Source: a virus
Reading direction: 5' to 3' (one strand)
Virus record (IMG/VR): IMGVR_UViG_3300030106_005418
Span: 1-20,928 of that record
DNA: 20,928 nt
The notes below the pieces were generated by a model, which saw only the letters and a list, made by a program, of their open reading frames with translations, was not told the DNA's origin and searched no databases. The position numbers and the translations under genes are program-made. Below, one piece after another: positions 6,640-16,400 of the stretch. Position 1 is the first letter of the stretch, and every line of letters starts with the position of its first letter.

Positions 6640-7087
6640 TATAGATTTTGAAAAAAATATAATTGATTTTAAACGAGATATTGATTTTAATTATATATCT
6701 GAGTTGTTGGATAACAATAACTATGAATCACAGTTCTCTAGTGATTGGCATAGCTCGTTTGTTTTAAAGTCTGTTTTTAAAATAAACAACATACAAAACA
6801 ACAATGACTTTAAACCTTTCTACGATTATTGTGAGGAAAACTTTAACAAGAATAAAAAGAAATCAAATTTAATTATGTTTTTTTCTTTGAAAAGCGGTGG
6901 GTCTAGTATAACTCACAAAGACAAAGAAGACGTGTATATAGTTGGAGTAAAAGGAAAAACGTGGTATAAAGTTAACAATAAAGAATATATGGTTGAAAAA
7001 GGAGATCTATTAAAAATACCTGCTAATACTATTCACACAGGAATAGGATTAACACCAAGAATAATTCTTTCATACGGAGTTTATTAA
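6632..7087 (+). CDS. Cupin/JmjC-like oxygenase-fold protein
   Basis: 151 residues. The C-terminal half carries a cupin core: SGGSSITHKDKEDVYIVGVK gives H95 and D97 (HxD). VEKGDLLKIPANTIHTG gives the GD-x6-P turn and the second His (H135), and TPRIILSYG closes the barrel with R143. This pattern is like small JmjC/cupin-8 type hydroxylases. A catalytic role with Fe(II) is plausible, though a plain metal-binding cupin is possible. The N-terminal 80 residues are Asn/Phe/Lys-rich and not recognised. It is coupled to the gene before it (8-base overlap) and abuts the next gene (stop at 7085-7087, ATG at 7088). Confidence 0.65.
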   Translation: MSNIDFEKNIIDFKRDIDFNYISELLDNNNYESQFSSDWHSSFVLKSVFKINNIQNNNDFKPFYDYCEENFNKNKKKSNLIMFFSLKSGGSSITHKDKEDVYIVGVKGKTWYKVNNKEYMVEKGDLLKIPANTIHTGIGLTPRIILSYGVY

Positions 7088-7690
7088 ATGTCTTTTAAAA
7101 AAAACAAGTATCTACTATTTAAAAATATTATAACAAAACAATCTGCTACATTTCTAATGGGATACTCTTTATTAAAAAGAAAGGTTGTATCAACCATGCA
7201 AGAAACAAGGTACATATCTCCCAACGAAACTATCTTAGGTTCTTTCGGTGATAGTCAGGTTGATGGTACCTATTGTCATTATGGAGACATTGCGATGGAT
7301 ACTTTGTTGCAAGTTTTAAGATCTGAGATAGAGAAAAAAATTAAGATAAAATTAGTGCCAACATATTCTTATCAAAGAATTTATAAAAAAGGAGATATTT
7401 TAAAAAGACATAAAGATAGAGTTTCTTGTGAAATATCAGGCACTTTAAATTTAGGTGGAGATCCTTGGCCTATATTTATTAAAAAAGATAAAAAAGAAAT
7501 TAAAATTAATTTGGAACCAGGAGATATTTTGTTGTATCATGGTTGTGAATTAGAACATTGGAGAGAGCCTTTTTTAGGTGATTTCTGTGTGCAAGTGTTT
7601 TTGCATTACAACCAAGAAAGCTCTAAAAATCCCAATCTTTGGGATGGCAGGCCTCATCCTGGTTTACCAGCCCATTTTAAAAAAGGTTGA
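7088..7690 (+). CDS. Prolyl-4-hydroxylase-like 2OG-Fe(II) oxygenase
   Basis: 200 residues. YQRIYKKGDILKRHKDR supplies H108 and D110 (HxD), and EPGDILLYHGCELEHWREPF supplies H157 (H151 is a second candidate). QVFLHYNQ is the closing strand, where a Gln or His replaces the usual 2OG-binding Arg, a feature I recall in related phage proteins. A C-terminal NPNLWDGRPHPGLP extension is unusual. The family typically hydroxylates Pro or other residues; the substrate here is unknown. It is the last gene of the plus-strand arm. The next structural gene starts 32 bases later with no clear terminator between them, so late transcription may pass through. Confidence 0.72.
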   Translation: MSFKKNKYLLFKNIITKQSATFLMGYSLLKRKVVSTMQETRYISPNETILGSFGDSQVDGTYCHYGDIAMDTLLQVLRSEIEKKIKIKLVPTYSYQRIYKKGDILKRHKDRVSCEISGTLNLGGDPWPIFIKKDKKEIKINLEPGDILLYHGCELEHWREPFLGDFCVQVFLHYNQESSKNPNLWDGRPHPGLPAHFKKG

Positions 7691-7722
7691 AACACGTACA
7701 TTTCTAATATATTTTAAATTCT

Positions 7723-9858
7723 ATGGCATTACAAAAAGTAAACTTTTTACCTGGATTTAATAAACAATTGACAGAAACTCAAGCTGAGGGACAATGGGTA
7801 GATGGTGATAATGTTAGATTTAGATATGGCTCACCAGAGAAAATAGGTGGTTGGTCTCAATTAGGCGAAAACAAGCTTACCGGTGCGGCTAGAGCTATGC
7901 ATCACATTGTAAGTAGCGGTGGAGTTAAGTACTCTATCATAGGAACAAACAGAATATTATATGCTTATTCAGGCGGTGTGTTCTATGACATACATCCAAT
8001 TAAATCTACAACAACACTTACTAGTGCGTTTAGCACAACCAACGGATCACCAACTGTTACTATAACTTTTTCTTCAGGTCATGGCTTAAGTCCTGGTGAT
8101 ATAATTTTATTAGATAATTTTACCACAATCACAAACTCTAATTATTCAGCATCTGATTTTGATGATAAAAAATTTATGGTAACTAGCACACCGACCAATC
8201 TTACAATAACTATAACAATGCCATCAAATGAGTCTGGATCTGGAGCCACAACATCTGGAGGTATTAGAGTTCAAATTTATTACCCAGTAGGACCAGCAGA
8301 ACAATTACCTGGCTTTGGTTGGGGATTAGGACAATGGAGTGGTACTGTGGCCAATCCACAAACAACAACTTTAAACGGAGCCATCAATGATTCTACAACG
8401 ACTATTGTTTTAACCAGTTCAACAAACTTCCCATCAACAGGAACAAACCATGTTTTAATAGGGACAGAAGAAATATCTTATACGGGTATATCTGGAAACA
8501 CCTTAACAGGAGTAACCAGAGGGGTTAGAAATACTACAGCAGCTAGTCACTCGGACGGAGCAACAATAACTAATACTTCTGACTATGTGGCGTGGGGCGA
8601 GGCTGCATCTGGAGATTTAACAATTGATCCAGGCCTCTGGTCTATTGATAACTTTGGTAGTAAAATTATTGCTTTAATACATAACGCAGAAGTTTTTGAA
8701 TGGAATTCAGATGCATCAAATGCTACCGCAACTAGAGCTACAATTATATCGGGTGCACCAACTGCGTCTAGAGATATGCTCGTATCTACACCTGATAGAC
8801 ACTTAGTATTCTTCGGCACAGAAACTACGATTGGAACAAAGTCTACTCAAGATCAAATGTTTATTAGATTCTCTGATCAAGAGAATATTAATTCATATAC
8901 GCCTACAGCAACCAATACAGCTGGTACACAGAGACTTGCAGACGGTTCTAGAATTATGGGAGCTGTTAGAGGTAGAGATGCAATCTATGTTTGGACTGAC
9001 ACTGCCTTATTTACACAAAGATTTATTGGACCACCATTTACATTTGGTTTTGCACAAGTAGGAACAAACTGTGGATTAATAGGACAGAATGCAGCGATTG
9101 AAGTAGATGGTGCTGCTTACTGGTTCTCAGAAAATGGTTTTTTCAAATATGCTGGTGCACTTCAATCACTACCATGTTTAGTAGAAGATTTTGTTTTTGA
9201 TGATTTAAATACTACAGCTAACCAACTTATAAACGCTGGATTAAATAATCTATTTGGTGAAATTAATTGGTTTTACTCTTCTTCAGGGTCAACCGTTATA
9301 GATAGAGTTGTAACTTATAATTATTTTGAATCAACACCACAGAGACCAATATGGACAACAGGAACTTTAGATAGAACAACATGGCAAGACTCTGCTGTTT
9401 TTGGAAAACCACACGCTACAGACTATGATGCTAGCTCAGACAATTCTTATGATGTAGTTGGCAATACAGATGGTTGCACTATTTATTACGAACATGAAAC
9501 TGGCACAGATCAAGTTACATCTACGGCAACAACAGCTATAACTTCTAACATACAATCAGGGGACTTTGATGTTTCACAAGGTGGCGAAGGTGAATTCTTT
9601 GCAAAAATTAGAAGATTCATACCTGACTTTTTATCACAAACAGGTAATACACAAATTACATTAAACCTAAGAAACTTTCCAAATAACACTGAGGCAAGCT
9701 CACCTCTTGGTCCTTTTACAATTACATCGTCAACGGAAAAGGTTGATACAAGGGCTAGAGCAAGAGCAGTGTCTTTAAAGGTTGCAAATACAGCTGCAGC
9801 ACAGAGTTGGAAACTTGGTGGATTTAGGTTAGACATACAACCAGACGGAAGAAGATAA
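7723..9858 (+). CDS. P22 gp10-like packaged-DNA stabilisation / head-completion protein
   Basis: 711 residues. The N-terminus (LPGFNKQLTETQAEGQWVDG, then NVRFRYGSPEKIGGW) is the signature of the phage stabilisation family (P22 gp10), which plugs the portal and bridges head to tail. This member is longer than P22 gp10. Beta-rich segments at about 105-165 (a GLSPGDIILL turn) and about 213-286 look like inserted domains; the second has the pattern FPSTGTNHVLIGTEEISYTG ... LTGVTRG ... TTAASHSDGA common in marine phage structural proteins. The body from about residue 300 has beta-propeller-like repeats such as DRHLVFFGTET and GRDAIYVWTDTALFTQRFIG. The ATG at 7723 has no good ribosome site. Its stop shares one base with the next ATG. 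Family assignment is good; precise head-tail position is inferred. Confidence 0.75.
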   Translation: MALQKVNFLPGFNKQLTETQAEGQWVDGDNVRFRYGSPEKIGGWSQLGENKLTGAARAMHHIVSSGGVKYSIIGTNRILYAYSGGVFYDIHPIKSTTTLTSAFSTTNGSPTVTITFSSGHGLSPGDIILLDNFTTITNSNYSASDFDDKKFMVTSTPTNLTITITMPSNESGSGATTSGGIRVQIYYPVGPAEQLPGFGWGLGQWSGTVANPQTTTLNGAINDSTTTIVLTSSTNFPSTGTNHVLIGTEEISYTGISGNTLTGVTRGVRNTTAASHSDGATITNTSDYVAWGEAASGDLTIDPGLWSIDNFGSKIIALIHNAEVFEWNSDASNATATRATIISGAPTASRDMLVSTPDRHLVFFGTETTIGTKSTQDQMFIRFSDQENINSYTPTATNTAGTQRLADGSRIMGAVRGRDAIYVWTDTALFTQRFIGPPFTFGFAQVGTNCGLIGQNAAIEVDGAAYWFSENGFFKYAGALQSLPCLVEDFVFDDLNTTANQLINAGLNNLFGEINWFYSSSGSTVIDRVVTYNYFESTPQRPIWTTGTLDRTTWQDSAVFGKPHATDYDASSDNSYDVVGNTDGCTIYYEHETGTDQVTSTATTAITSNIQSGDFDVSQGGEGEFFAKIRRFIPDFLSQTGNTQITLNLRNFPNNTEASSPLGPFTITSSTEKVDTRARARAVSLKVANTAAAQSWKLGGFRLDIQPDGRR

Positions 9859-10022
9859 TGGCAAAGATAGTACAAGTATTAACAAGACCTAGTAAAGAAT
9901 ATAGACAAGACGTGGCTGATGCACAGGTTAGAGACCTAGATGCGATTATACAAAAATTAAATACAACGTACCAACAAGAATTAAAAGATGAGGTAGAAGC
10001 TGAAAACTTCTTTTTAAATTAA
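9858..10022 (+). CDS. Small conserved phage protein (54 aa), likely neck/tail accessory
   Basis: 54 residues beginning MAKIVQVLTRPSKEY and ending EAENFFLN. It is predicted almost wholly helical, with a charged amphipathic middle (DLDAIIQKLNTTYQQELKDE). Start and stop both use one-base TAATG overlaps with the genes on either side, which strongly supports that it is translated although short. GGAAG lies about eight bases upstream of the ATG. Similar small proteins follow the gp10-like gene in marine phages by my recollection. No function is known; position suggests a minor virion or assembly component. Confidence 0.65.
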   Translation: MAKIVQVLTRPSKEYRQDVADAQVRDLDAIIQKLNTTYQQELKDEVEAENFFLN

Positions 10023-10363
10023 TGTCAAATAGTTTTGTAAATGCAAAAGTAGATTTAACATCAACAGACAACACAACGTTGTATACAACACCAACAGCAA
10101 ACGTTTCTTTGGTTAAATCTTTGTTAGTATCTAATGATGCTGGGTCCTCATGTAATATAACTATTACGTTAACCGATGCTTCTGGCAATGTGTTTAGTTT
10201 GTTTAAAACAAAAGCAGTGGATACCAACACAACAGTAGAACTTTTAACTCAACCCCTTGTAGTAGAGGAAAGTGAGATATTAAAGGTACAAGCTAGTGAC
10301 GCGAATGAGCTGCACGTTATAGCTTCAATATTACAAATACAGCCAAGAGAGGTAACAACATAA
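10022..10363 (+). CDS. Beta-sandwich-like virion protein of unknown function
   Basis: 113 residues, acidic and Thr/Ser/Asn-rich with alternating hydrophobic strands (SLVKSLLVSND, CNITITLTDASGNVFSLF, TTVELLTQPLVVEESEILKV). This is the profile of a small all-beta structural domain. There are no catalytic motifs, signal peptide or membrane segments. It starts at the last base of the previous stop and ends sharing one base with the next start. Its place between the stabilisation protein and the internal-virion genes suggests a neck, decoration or tail-attachment role (inference). Confidence 0.6.
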   Translation: MSNSFVNAKVDLTSTDNTTLYTTPTANVSLVKSLLVSNDAGSSCNITITLTDASGNVFSLFKTKAVDTNTTVELLTQPLVVEESEILKVQASDANELHVIASILQIQPREVTT

Positions 10364-10533
10364 TGAAAGAACTAAAACCAGAGAAAATTATAGAAACAAT
10401 ATCTAACAAAAAGACTGGAGAAAAGTACGAAAATGACCAGGAATGGAAAACAAAAGGAGTGTCCCCAGAGGACATTAGGAGAGACGTTACGGTGATAATG
10501 CCAAGTCTTGATTTATTTCCAAAAACCAAGTAG
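10363..10533 (+). CDS. Small conserved phage protein (56 aa)
   Basis: 56 residues beginning MKELKPEKIIETISNKKTGE and ending MPSLDLFPKTK. It is charged, with no membrane segment. The ATG overlaps the previous TAA by one base and AGAGAGG lies at 10346-10352, about ten bases upstream, so both coupling and a ribosome site support translation. The NKKTGEKYENDQEW pattern and the C-terminal MPSLDLF look conserved rather than random. No function is recognised. A 50-base AT-rich gap follows before the next gene, with no convincing terminator or promoter. Confidence 0.6.
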   Translation: MKELKPEKIIETISNKKTGEKYENDQEWKTKGVSPEDIRRDVTVIMPSLDLFPKTK

Positions 10534-10583
10534 ATTAATAAATTCAGGATTTATACGCCTGCCTATAACAATTTAATTAAATT

Positions 10584-11750
10584 ATGCCAATAACAAGAGG
10601 ACAGATGAAAAGACAATTATACATGGGCGGTGGAATCATGAACGCTGTGCCTAGAGAACAATATGGTCTAGGAAGTGTTTTTAAAAAAGCTAAAAAAGCT
10701 GCAAAAGGTGCAGTCAAAACAGTTAAAAAAATTGCATCCTCTGACGTGGGTAAAGCAGCATTATTAGCTGCAGCAGCTTACTATGCTCCAGGTGTTGGAA
10801 TAAAAGCTCAAGGAGGTTTACCAGCTTTTTTACAAGGAGCTAAAACCAAACTTACTGATTTTGCTTTAGGAGATGTTATAGCGGGTGATTTTCCTGGAAG
10901 CACAGTTAGAGGACCAAATCTTCTTCAAAGAGCTTTTGGTGCAGTAACTGGAATAGGCGGCGACAAAAGCAGTGGTCTTTTAACTAAAGGTCTAGCTCTA
11001 GCAGGACTATCTACTTTTCTAACATCTCAATACGGTTTAACAGAAGCACAAGCACAAGAAGAATTAAATGATCCAGAAAAATTACCATCATATCTAAGAG
11101 CATATTATACAAATTTAAATCCAAACGCAGGATCTGAAGAGATAGAAGAATTTGTAAGAGTAAACTCAGCTACAGGTGGTAGAATAGGTTTTGCTGATGG
11201 TCCAGTATTACCACCAGACCCAACACAACCTGTAAATCCTTTTGGACCAAAACCAACAGGACCTGTATTGCCAGATAGAAGAATGGCATCTGATGATACA
11301 AATGAGAGAGTGTTAGAAGCTCTTTTTGAAAAGTATTTAGATATGGGTTTATCTCCAAAAGATGCAGCAGATGCAGCAAGAAAAGAGTTTCAAGAAATGA
11401 GTATGATGAGGTTAGAGGATAGAGGTCTAGCAGCTTTAGGTGGTAGAATTAAAAAAGCCCGAGGAGATTCTGCAAGCATGAACGCTATGCAAGCAGCTAG
11501 AGTCGAGGGGCTACCTATCAGAGAAAATAAAGCAGGTATAAAAGAATTAGACCTACGAGATAGAGGTGGATTTATACCCCCTGTTGGTATAAAAGAAAAA
11601 GCAGATGATATTCCAGCAATGTTATCAAACAATGAATTTGTATTTACAGCTGATGCTGTAAGAGGCGCAGGAAACGGTAACGTTGAAGTAGGCGCTCAAA
11701 AAATGTACGACCAAATGAAAATGTTAGAGGAAGGTGGCAGATTAGTATAA
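10584..11750 (+). CDS. Putative internal virion protein with GGRIGFADG motif
   Basis: 388 residues. The N-terminus MPITRGQMKRQLYMGGGIM is followed by a Lys/Ala-rich amphipathic helix (residues 31-70, FKKAKKAAKGAVKTVKK), a candidate DNA- or membrane-interacting segment. The middle carries GGRIGFADG at 198-206 followed by a Pro-rich linker with two GPVLP units (206 and 226). A second related motif, LGGRIKKARG, is at 285-294. The end (about 330-388, with EFVFTADAVRGAGNGN) is a conserved-looking terminal domain. No enzyme motif is seen. Composition and context (before other Ala/Gln-rich virion genes) suggest an ejection or inner-capsid component. The stop shares one base with the next start. Confidence 0.55.
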   Translation: MPITRGQMKRQLYMGGGIMNAVPREQYGLGSVFKKAKKAAKGAVKTVKKIASSDVGKAALLAAAAYYAPGVGIKAQGGLPAFLQGAKTKLTDFALGDVIAGDFPGSTVRGPNLLQRAFGAVTGIGGDKSSGLLTKGLALAGLSTFLTSQYGLTEAQAQEELNDPEKLPSYLRAYYTNLNPNAGSEEIEEFVRVNSATGGRIGFADGPVLPPDPTQPVNPFGPKPTGPVLPDRRMASDDTNERVLEALFEKYLDMGLSPKDAADAARKEFQEMSMMRLEDRGLAALGGRIKKARGDSASMNAMQAARVEGLPIRENKAGIKELDLRDRGGFIPPVGIKEKADDIPAMLSNNEFVFTADAVRGAGNGNVEVGAQKMYDQMKMLEEGGRLV

Positions 11751-12622
11751 TGGCAGAAGTAGTAAGAACAGCTCCCGCAGAGTTTATAGAAGCAGCAGCA
11801 AAAACGTACCTTGATGATTTAACAAAAGGTATTGGTCAATTTAAAACAACAGATTTATCTACTATTATGGGTCCACAGTTTGTTGCTGGACCTAGTGCAT
11901 TAACTACACAAGCAGAAGCGTTAGCTCCTGGCCTTGGTGGTTTTCAACCTTTTTTAACAGAAGCCGCTGCAAGAGAAACAGCAGCAAAAGATTTAGTAAG
12001 TCCAACTGCTTATCAGACTTACATGTCACCTTTTCAACAAGATGTTATTGATACAACACTTGCAGAATTTGACAGACAAACACAAGCAGGTTTACCATCA
12101 TTAGCAAATCAAGCCATACAAGCTGGTGCATTTGGTGGTGGTAGAGAAGGTGTACAAAGAGCAGAGTTCTTATCTAATCAAGCTAGGAACAGAGCAGCTT
12201 TACAAGCACAATTATTACAACAAGGTTTTGGCCAAGCACAAAATTTAGCGACACAAGCATTTAATCAACAAAGAGCATTATCAGCTGGTCAGTTAGGTTT
12301 AGCACAACAATCACCTGCATTGTTAGGTCAACAGATTTCAGCACTAACAGGTTTAGGCGCGCAGCAAGCAGCGAGAACACAACAAGGTTTAACAGCGCAA
12401 CAACAATTATTATCAAGACAAGCTTTACAACCATTAGAAGCTGCACAACAATTTGGTTCTGGTGTTACACAATTAATTGCAGGATATCCAGGTAGAACTC
12501 AAACAGCTCCACCTGCACCTACACCATCGCCGTTAGCTACAGGTTTAGGAACAGCATCAACATTAGCTGGTATTTACAGATTAATTAGTCCACAACAACA
12601 AACTATAAAAATTCAACAATAA
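11750..12622 (+). CDS. Ala/Gln-rich putative internal virion / ejection protein
   Basis: 290 residues, with a central region (about 100-235) very rich in Gln, Ala and Leu. It is likely a long helical or coiled-coil segment with repeats of the type QQGFGQAQNLATQAFNQQ and LGAQQAARTQQGLTAQQQLL. A Gly-rich turn GAFGGGREG lies near residue 128. The end is Pro/Thr-rich and then hydrophobic. Such composition is typical of podovirus ejection or inner-core proteins. There is no enzymatic motif. The start is TAATG-coupled to the preceding gene without an evident Shine-Dalgarno sequence. Function is inferred from composition and neighbours. Confidence 0.55.
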   Translation: MAEVVRTAPAEFIEAAAKTYLDDLTKGIGQFKTTDLSTIMGPQFVAGPSALTTQAEALAPGLGGFQPFLTEAAARETAAKDLVSPTAYQTYMSPFQQDVIDTTLAEFDRQTQAGLPSLANQAIQAGAFGGGREGVQRAEFLSNQARNRAALQAQLLQQGFGQAQNLATQAFNQQRALSAGQLGLAQQSPALLGQQISALTGLGAQQAARTQQGLTAQQQLLSRQALQPLEAAQQFGSGVTQLIAGYPGRTQTAPPAPTPSPLATGLGTASTLAGIYRLISPQQQTIKIQQ

Positions 12623-13479
12623 TGAGTAGAATATTAAAAAGACCAATGTTTAGAAAAGGCGGAGAAGTTATGGAAGGTATCATGACTGGTATCAAGCCTA
12701 GAGAAAGGTTTTCAGAAAAAGGTATGTCTGATTCTATGCGTGACGACCTTAAAAATATTCAAAACAGAGTTAATTTAATAGATGCTTTTTCTGGAGCAGG
12801 AGCTAGTCCACTGGGAGATCCGTTAACACAATTTTTATTACAGACAGGTCAAAATTTAATAAGTGGTGAATCTGCAGGTGGCACTAAATTACAAGAAATT
12901 TCAGGTGCAACAAGAAAACCTTTAGAAAAAGCAATTAAATCACAACAGGTAAAAGATTTAAGTAGAAAAAAAATAGCAGCATCTTTACTATCTAAAATGG
13001 GTGCCGGTGATATTGCAAAAATAAAAAGAAATGCAAAAGATTTATCAGAATTATTGGGTATACCTATAGAACAAGCAACAAAAATGGAAATAAATAAAGC
13101 TTACTATAAAGACCCAGCATCAGCAGCAGCAAAAAGAGAAAAATCAATAGCAACTTTAGCTAATAATTTTATGAAAGAAAAAAAGTTTGGTCAAAATGTT
13201 TACACTGGGCCAGAAGCTAATGCTATGGCAGAAGCTTATGTTGCTGCAATGGAAAAAAAAGATTACAGAGGCAAAATAGTTCCTTCACAACCTAGCATAT
13301 CTAAAAAAGAGGAATTTACAAAAGTACCTACAGGAAATGAAAAAATGCCAACGGCATATAAACCAAAAGAAAACACAGGCATCACGTATTTAGACAATAA
13401 AATTTATTACGATATAGATATGGGAACATGGTTGTTATATGATCAAAACCAAAATTTATTGTTTCCTTACAATAAGTAA
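12622..13479 (+). CDS. Putative virion protein with MSRILKRPMFRKGG N-terminus
   Basis: 285 residues. The basic N-terminal peptide (RPMFRKGGEVMEGIMTG, residues 7-23) has the same flavour as GG-R/K peptides in the neighbouring virion genes and is frequent in marine phage contigs by my recollection. The rest is mostly helical, Lys/Ala-rich (about 95-210), and ends with an aromatic strand region (TYLDNKIYYDIDMGTWLLY). No enzyme motif is visible. It is TAATG-coupled to the previous gene. Immediately after its stop comes the strongest ribosome site of the window, serving the next gene. A role as internal virion or scaffold-like protein is inferred from position. Confidence 0.5.
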   Translation: MSRILKRPMFRKGGEVMEGIMTGIKPRERFSEKGMSDSMRDDLKNIQNRVNLIDAFSGAGASPLGDPLTQFLLQTGQNLISGESAGGTKLQEISGATRKPLEKAIKSQQVKDLSRKKIAASLLSKMGAGDIAKIKRNAKDLSELLGIPIEQATKMEINKAYYKDPASAAAKREKSIATLANNFMKEKKFGQNVYTGPEANAMAEAYVAAMEKKDYRGKIVPSQPSISKKEEFTKVPTGNEKMPTAYKPKENTGITYLDNKIYYDIDMGTWLLYDQNQNLLFPYNK

Positions 13480-13485
13480 GGAGGA
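13478..13485 (+). promoter_or_regulatory. Strong Shine-Dalgarno sequence of the 1395-aa gene
   Basis: AAGGAGGA lies six bases before the ATG at 13492 and overlaps the last bases around the preceding stop. It is close to the full anti-16S complement, and clearly stronger than any other site in this module, where most starts rely on stop/start overlap. It fixes 13492 as the start. Confidence 0.8.
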
Positions 13486-13491
13486 CACTAG

Positions 13492-16400
13492 ATGTCTGAA
13501 AAAATTAAAATACCAGAAATTCTACTAGATGATAGAGAAGATGTTACTGAGGAAGTCCCAAAAGAAATAGAGGACGGCACCCTAATAGAAGAAGCAAAAC
13601 CAATTCCAGAAGAAGAAAGAACCCCTTTCTTTGGTGACGTTATATCTAAAGATACTAAAACTGGAACTATAATAGAAGAACAAATTAGAGGTATTAGTAA
13701 AATTGTAGACAAGTTTCAAGGTAAAGAAATAGAGGGAGACGTATCTCTTTTTGAATCTTTGGCTGGCGCTACTATGAGTGCTGGTATTAAAATACCAAAA
13801 GGACTTGTAACGTTTGGAACGCTCCTATACGACATCTTTCAAGAAGAAGGTATACCAGTAGATGAGACTTTAACAGCTAAATTTAATGAAGCTTTTGATC
13901 AATCAACTTTAGGTAAAATAGAAAGAGCATCTGAAGAAGTAGCTGCAGAAACAGCAGCGGGTAAGCTTACAGAAGCGATTGGACAATTGTATGGTGCAGG
14001 TAAAATAGCAAAAAAAACTATTATACCAGTTGTAGAAAAAGGATCTCAAAAAGTTAGACAGCTTGTAAGTGCAATAAAAAGTGGTAGGTATGTTAAAACC
14101 ACAAATAATGTAAATGCGGCAAGAGCTATTAAAGAAGCAAACAAACTAAATACAATAACAGGCACAGACAAATTTGCAGCTATAGCTATAGGCGGTGGTA
14201 TAGGAACGGGTTTTATTGTTTCTGATGTAGAAAATATAGGGACTTTTGGTGATTGGGATTATTTAGATTTTTTACCTACAGGATTAGACAGGACGGCAAG
14301 AGAAGAAGGCGGTGAAGAATCAAAAAGACAACTGCTAAACAGATTAAAATTTGGTGCAGAGTTAGCTTTTCCTATTGTGCCCTTTATAGTAGGTGGCGGA
14401 AAAATAGGTAAACTTATAGTTCAAAAAGGTAAAGATCTTGCATACAGCGACAGTATGTTAGAAAGATGGGTTGATAGATTTATTGCAAAACCTTTTAGAT
14501 CTAGAAGTAATAAAACACAAGAATTGTTTGATGGTATACAAAAGCTAGAGGGTAAAAAATCTGCAGTAAAAATTTTAGCTAAAGATGCTTCTAGAAACAT
14601 TGATGACTCAATAAGAGAAATATCAAGAGAAACTAAAGGTGCTGCACAAGCACTTAAAGATCCAGCTAACTTATCAAAACTTATTGCAGAATTTACATAT
14701 TCTGCAGACGATGTTGTTAAAAAAAATAAAATTGTTTTTCCTGGGTTTAATCAAAAGGTTAGAAGTAAATTTATAGCGTCATTAAATAAACTAGGCGTAT
14801 CAAAAAAATCAGTTGAAAAAATAATAACAGATACTAAAGCCTTTAGAGAAACAGCAACAGGATTAAAAAATTTAATTGCTGCTAGTAAAAATGTAAAAGT
14901 TGGAACTGAAAAATTAAATAACATATTAAATGAAAGAATAAAAAATGTATTAGCTGTTGATTATAAGATAATTGATGATAACGCAGGATTATTTAACGGG
15001 TACACTCCTACTAATGAGAGTATAAATCAAGTAGCAAAAATTTTACAAAGATACGCAAGAGACAATGGCAGATCATTAGATAGTGAAACTGCAGTTAAAT
15101 TAGTAAACAATATAACTAAAAATGCATTTAAAGATAAATCTACAAACGCATTAGTATTTGATATTGGAGAAGAAAGCGCTTTTGCTGCTAAACCAGTGCA
15201 AACAGTAAACATAGGTAAGTATATAACGTCAGGTAAATTTAAACCAGATGGTAGAGGAGGTCTAATACAAAAAGAATCAGATCTTACAGCTTTTAAAAAA
15301 TTGTTTGGTGAGTATAAAAATGCTCAAAAGGGCATTTATAGCGTTATGACAGAATTGTCTGAAATTATAGCTAGAGATAAATTTTACACAAACCTATTAA
15401 AAGACTCACAAAATATTGCAAAACTATTAAGAGCTGGCGCAGATCCTGGACAAATAGGAAGACCTATATTTTTTAAAAGATATAACAAGGCTGTTACTGA
15501 ATTACCTTTTCAAGTTATAACAAGACAACCATTAAATTTAAAAACTAAGTTACCAGAAACAATTTATAAAAGCCCTTTAGATGGATACTTTACAACACAG
15601 CCATATGCTGAAGCTATAAGAGTTGGTGACGCTGTTGTAGGTAGTTCTATTACAAGAAGTTTACCCTATAGAATACTTATGTTAATTCCAAAGGGCGCAG
15701 CACAAGCAGCTAAAACTGTTCTTGGATTTTTTACACACGCAAGAAACTTTTTTTCCGCTGCTATTACAACAGTGCACAGAGGTAATATTTTAATACCACC
15801 AGCTAAAATAGGTGAGTTTGCAAACAGAGCTAGAAAAGCTGTACAACCTCAAATTCTGTATAGAATGACAGGTAATCCTAAATATAGAAACGCACCTGAA
15901 GACCAAGCAATGTATAGATTTTTATTAGAGGAAGGTGTTACAAACCAAAACGTAGTAGCGAGAGACGTAGAGGGTATCTTTCAAGATGTGGCACAAATAA
16001 GAACAAGATACGGTACAACAGATAGATTTTTTAATAAAGTTTTAAATACGGGCACAAAAAAATTTAAAAAAATATATGACGTTGCTCAAGATCTATACAC
16101 AGCAGAAGATGATGTATTTAGAGTATATAATTTTTTAGCTGAAGCACATAAATTAGACAATGCTTTTGAGATTGCAATTAAAAAAGGTCTTAAAGATGCT
16201 TCTGGTAAAGTTGTAACAAGAGCTAATAAACCATCTGACTTAGCAATCATGAAAGAGGCAGCGCAAATTGTAAGAGAAACTGTGCCAAACTATGCTTACG
16301 TATCTGATTTTGTAAAAAGCGTTAGACGTTCGCCATTTGGAAGTTTTGCAGCCTTTCCTGCAGAAATATACAGAACGGGAACAAACACTCTCATGAGAGG

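Noticed and set aside
1948-7690. Complete natural-product gene cluster with NRPS/PKS or precursor peptide
   Set aside because: No carrier-protein, condensation, ketosynthase or leader-peptide-like sequence is present; only tailoring-type enzymes are seen.
10534-10583. Possible promoter (TATAAC at 10564-10569) in the 50-base gap
   Set aside because: No acceptable -35 box at the right distance, so not listed as a feature.
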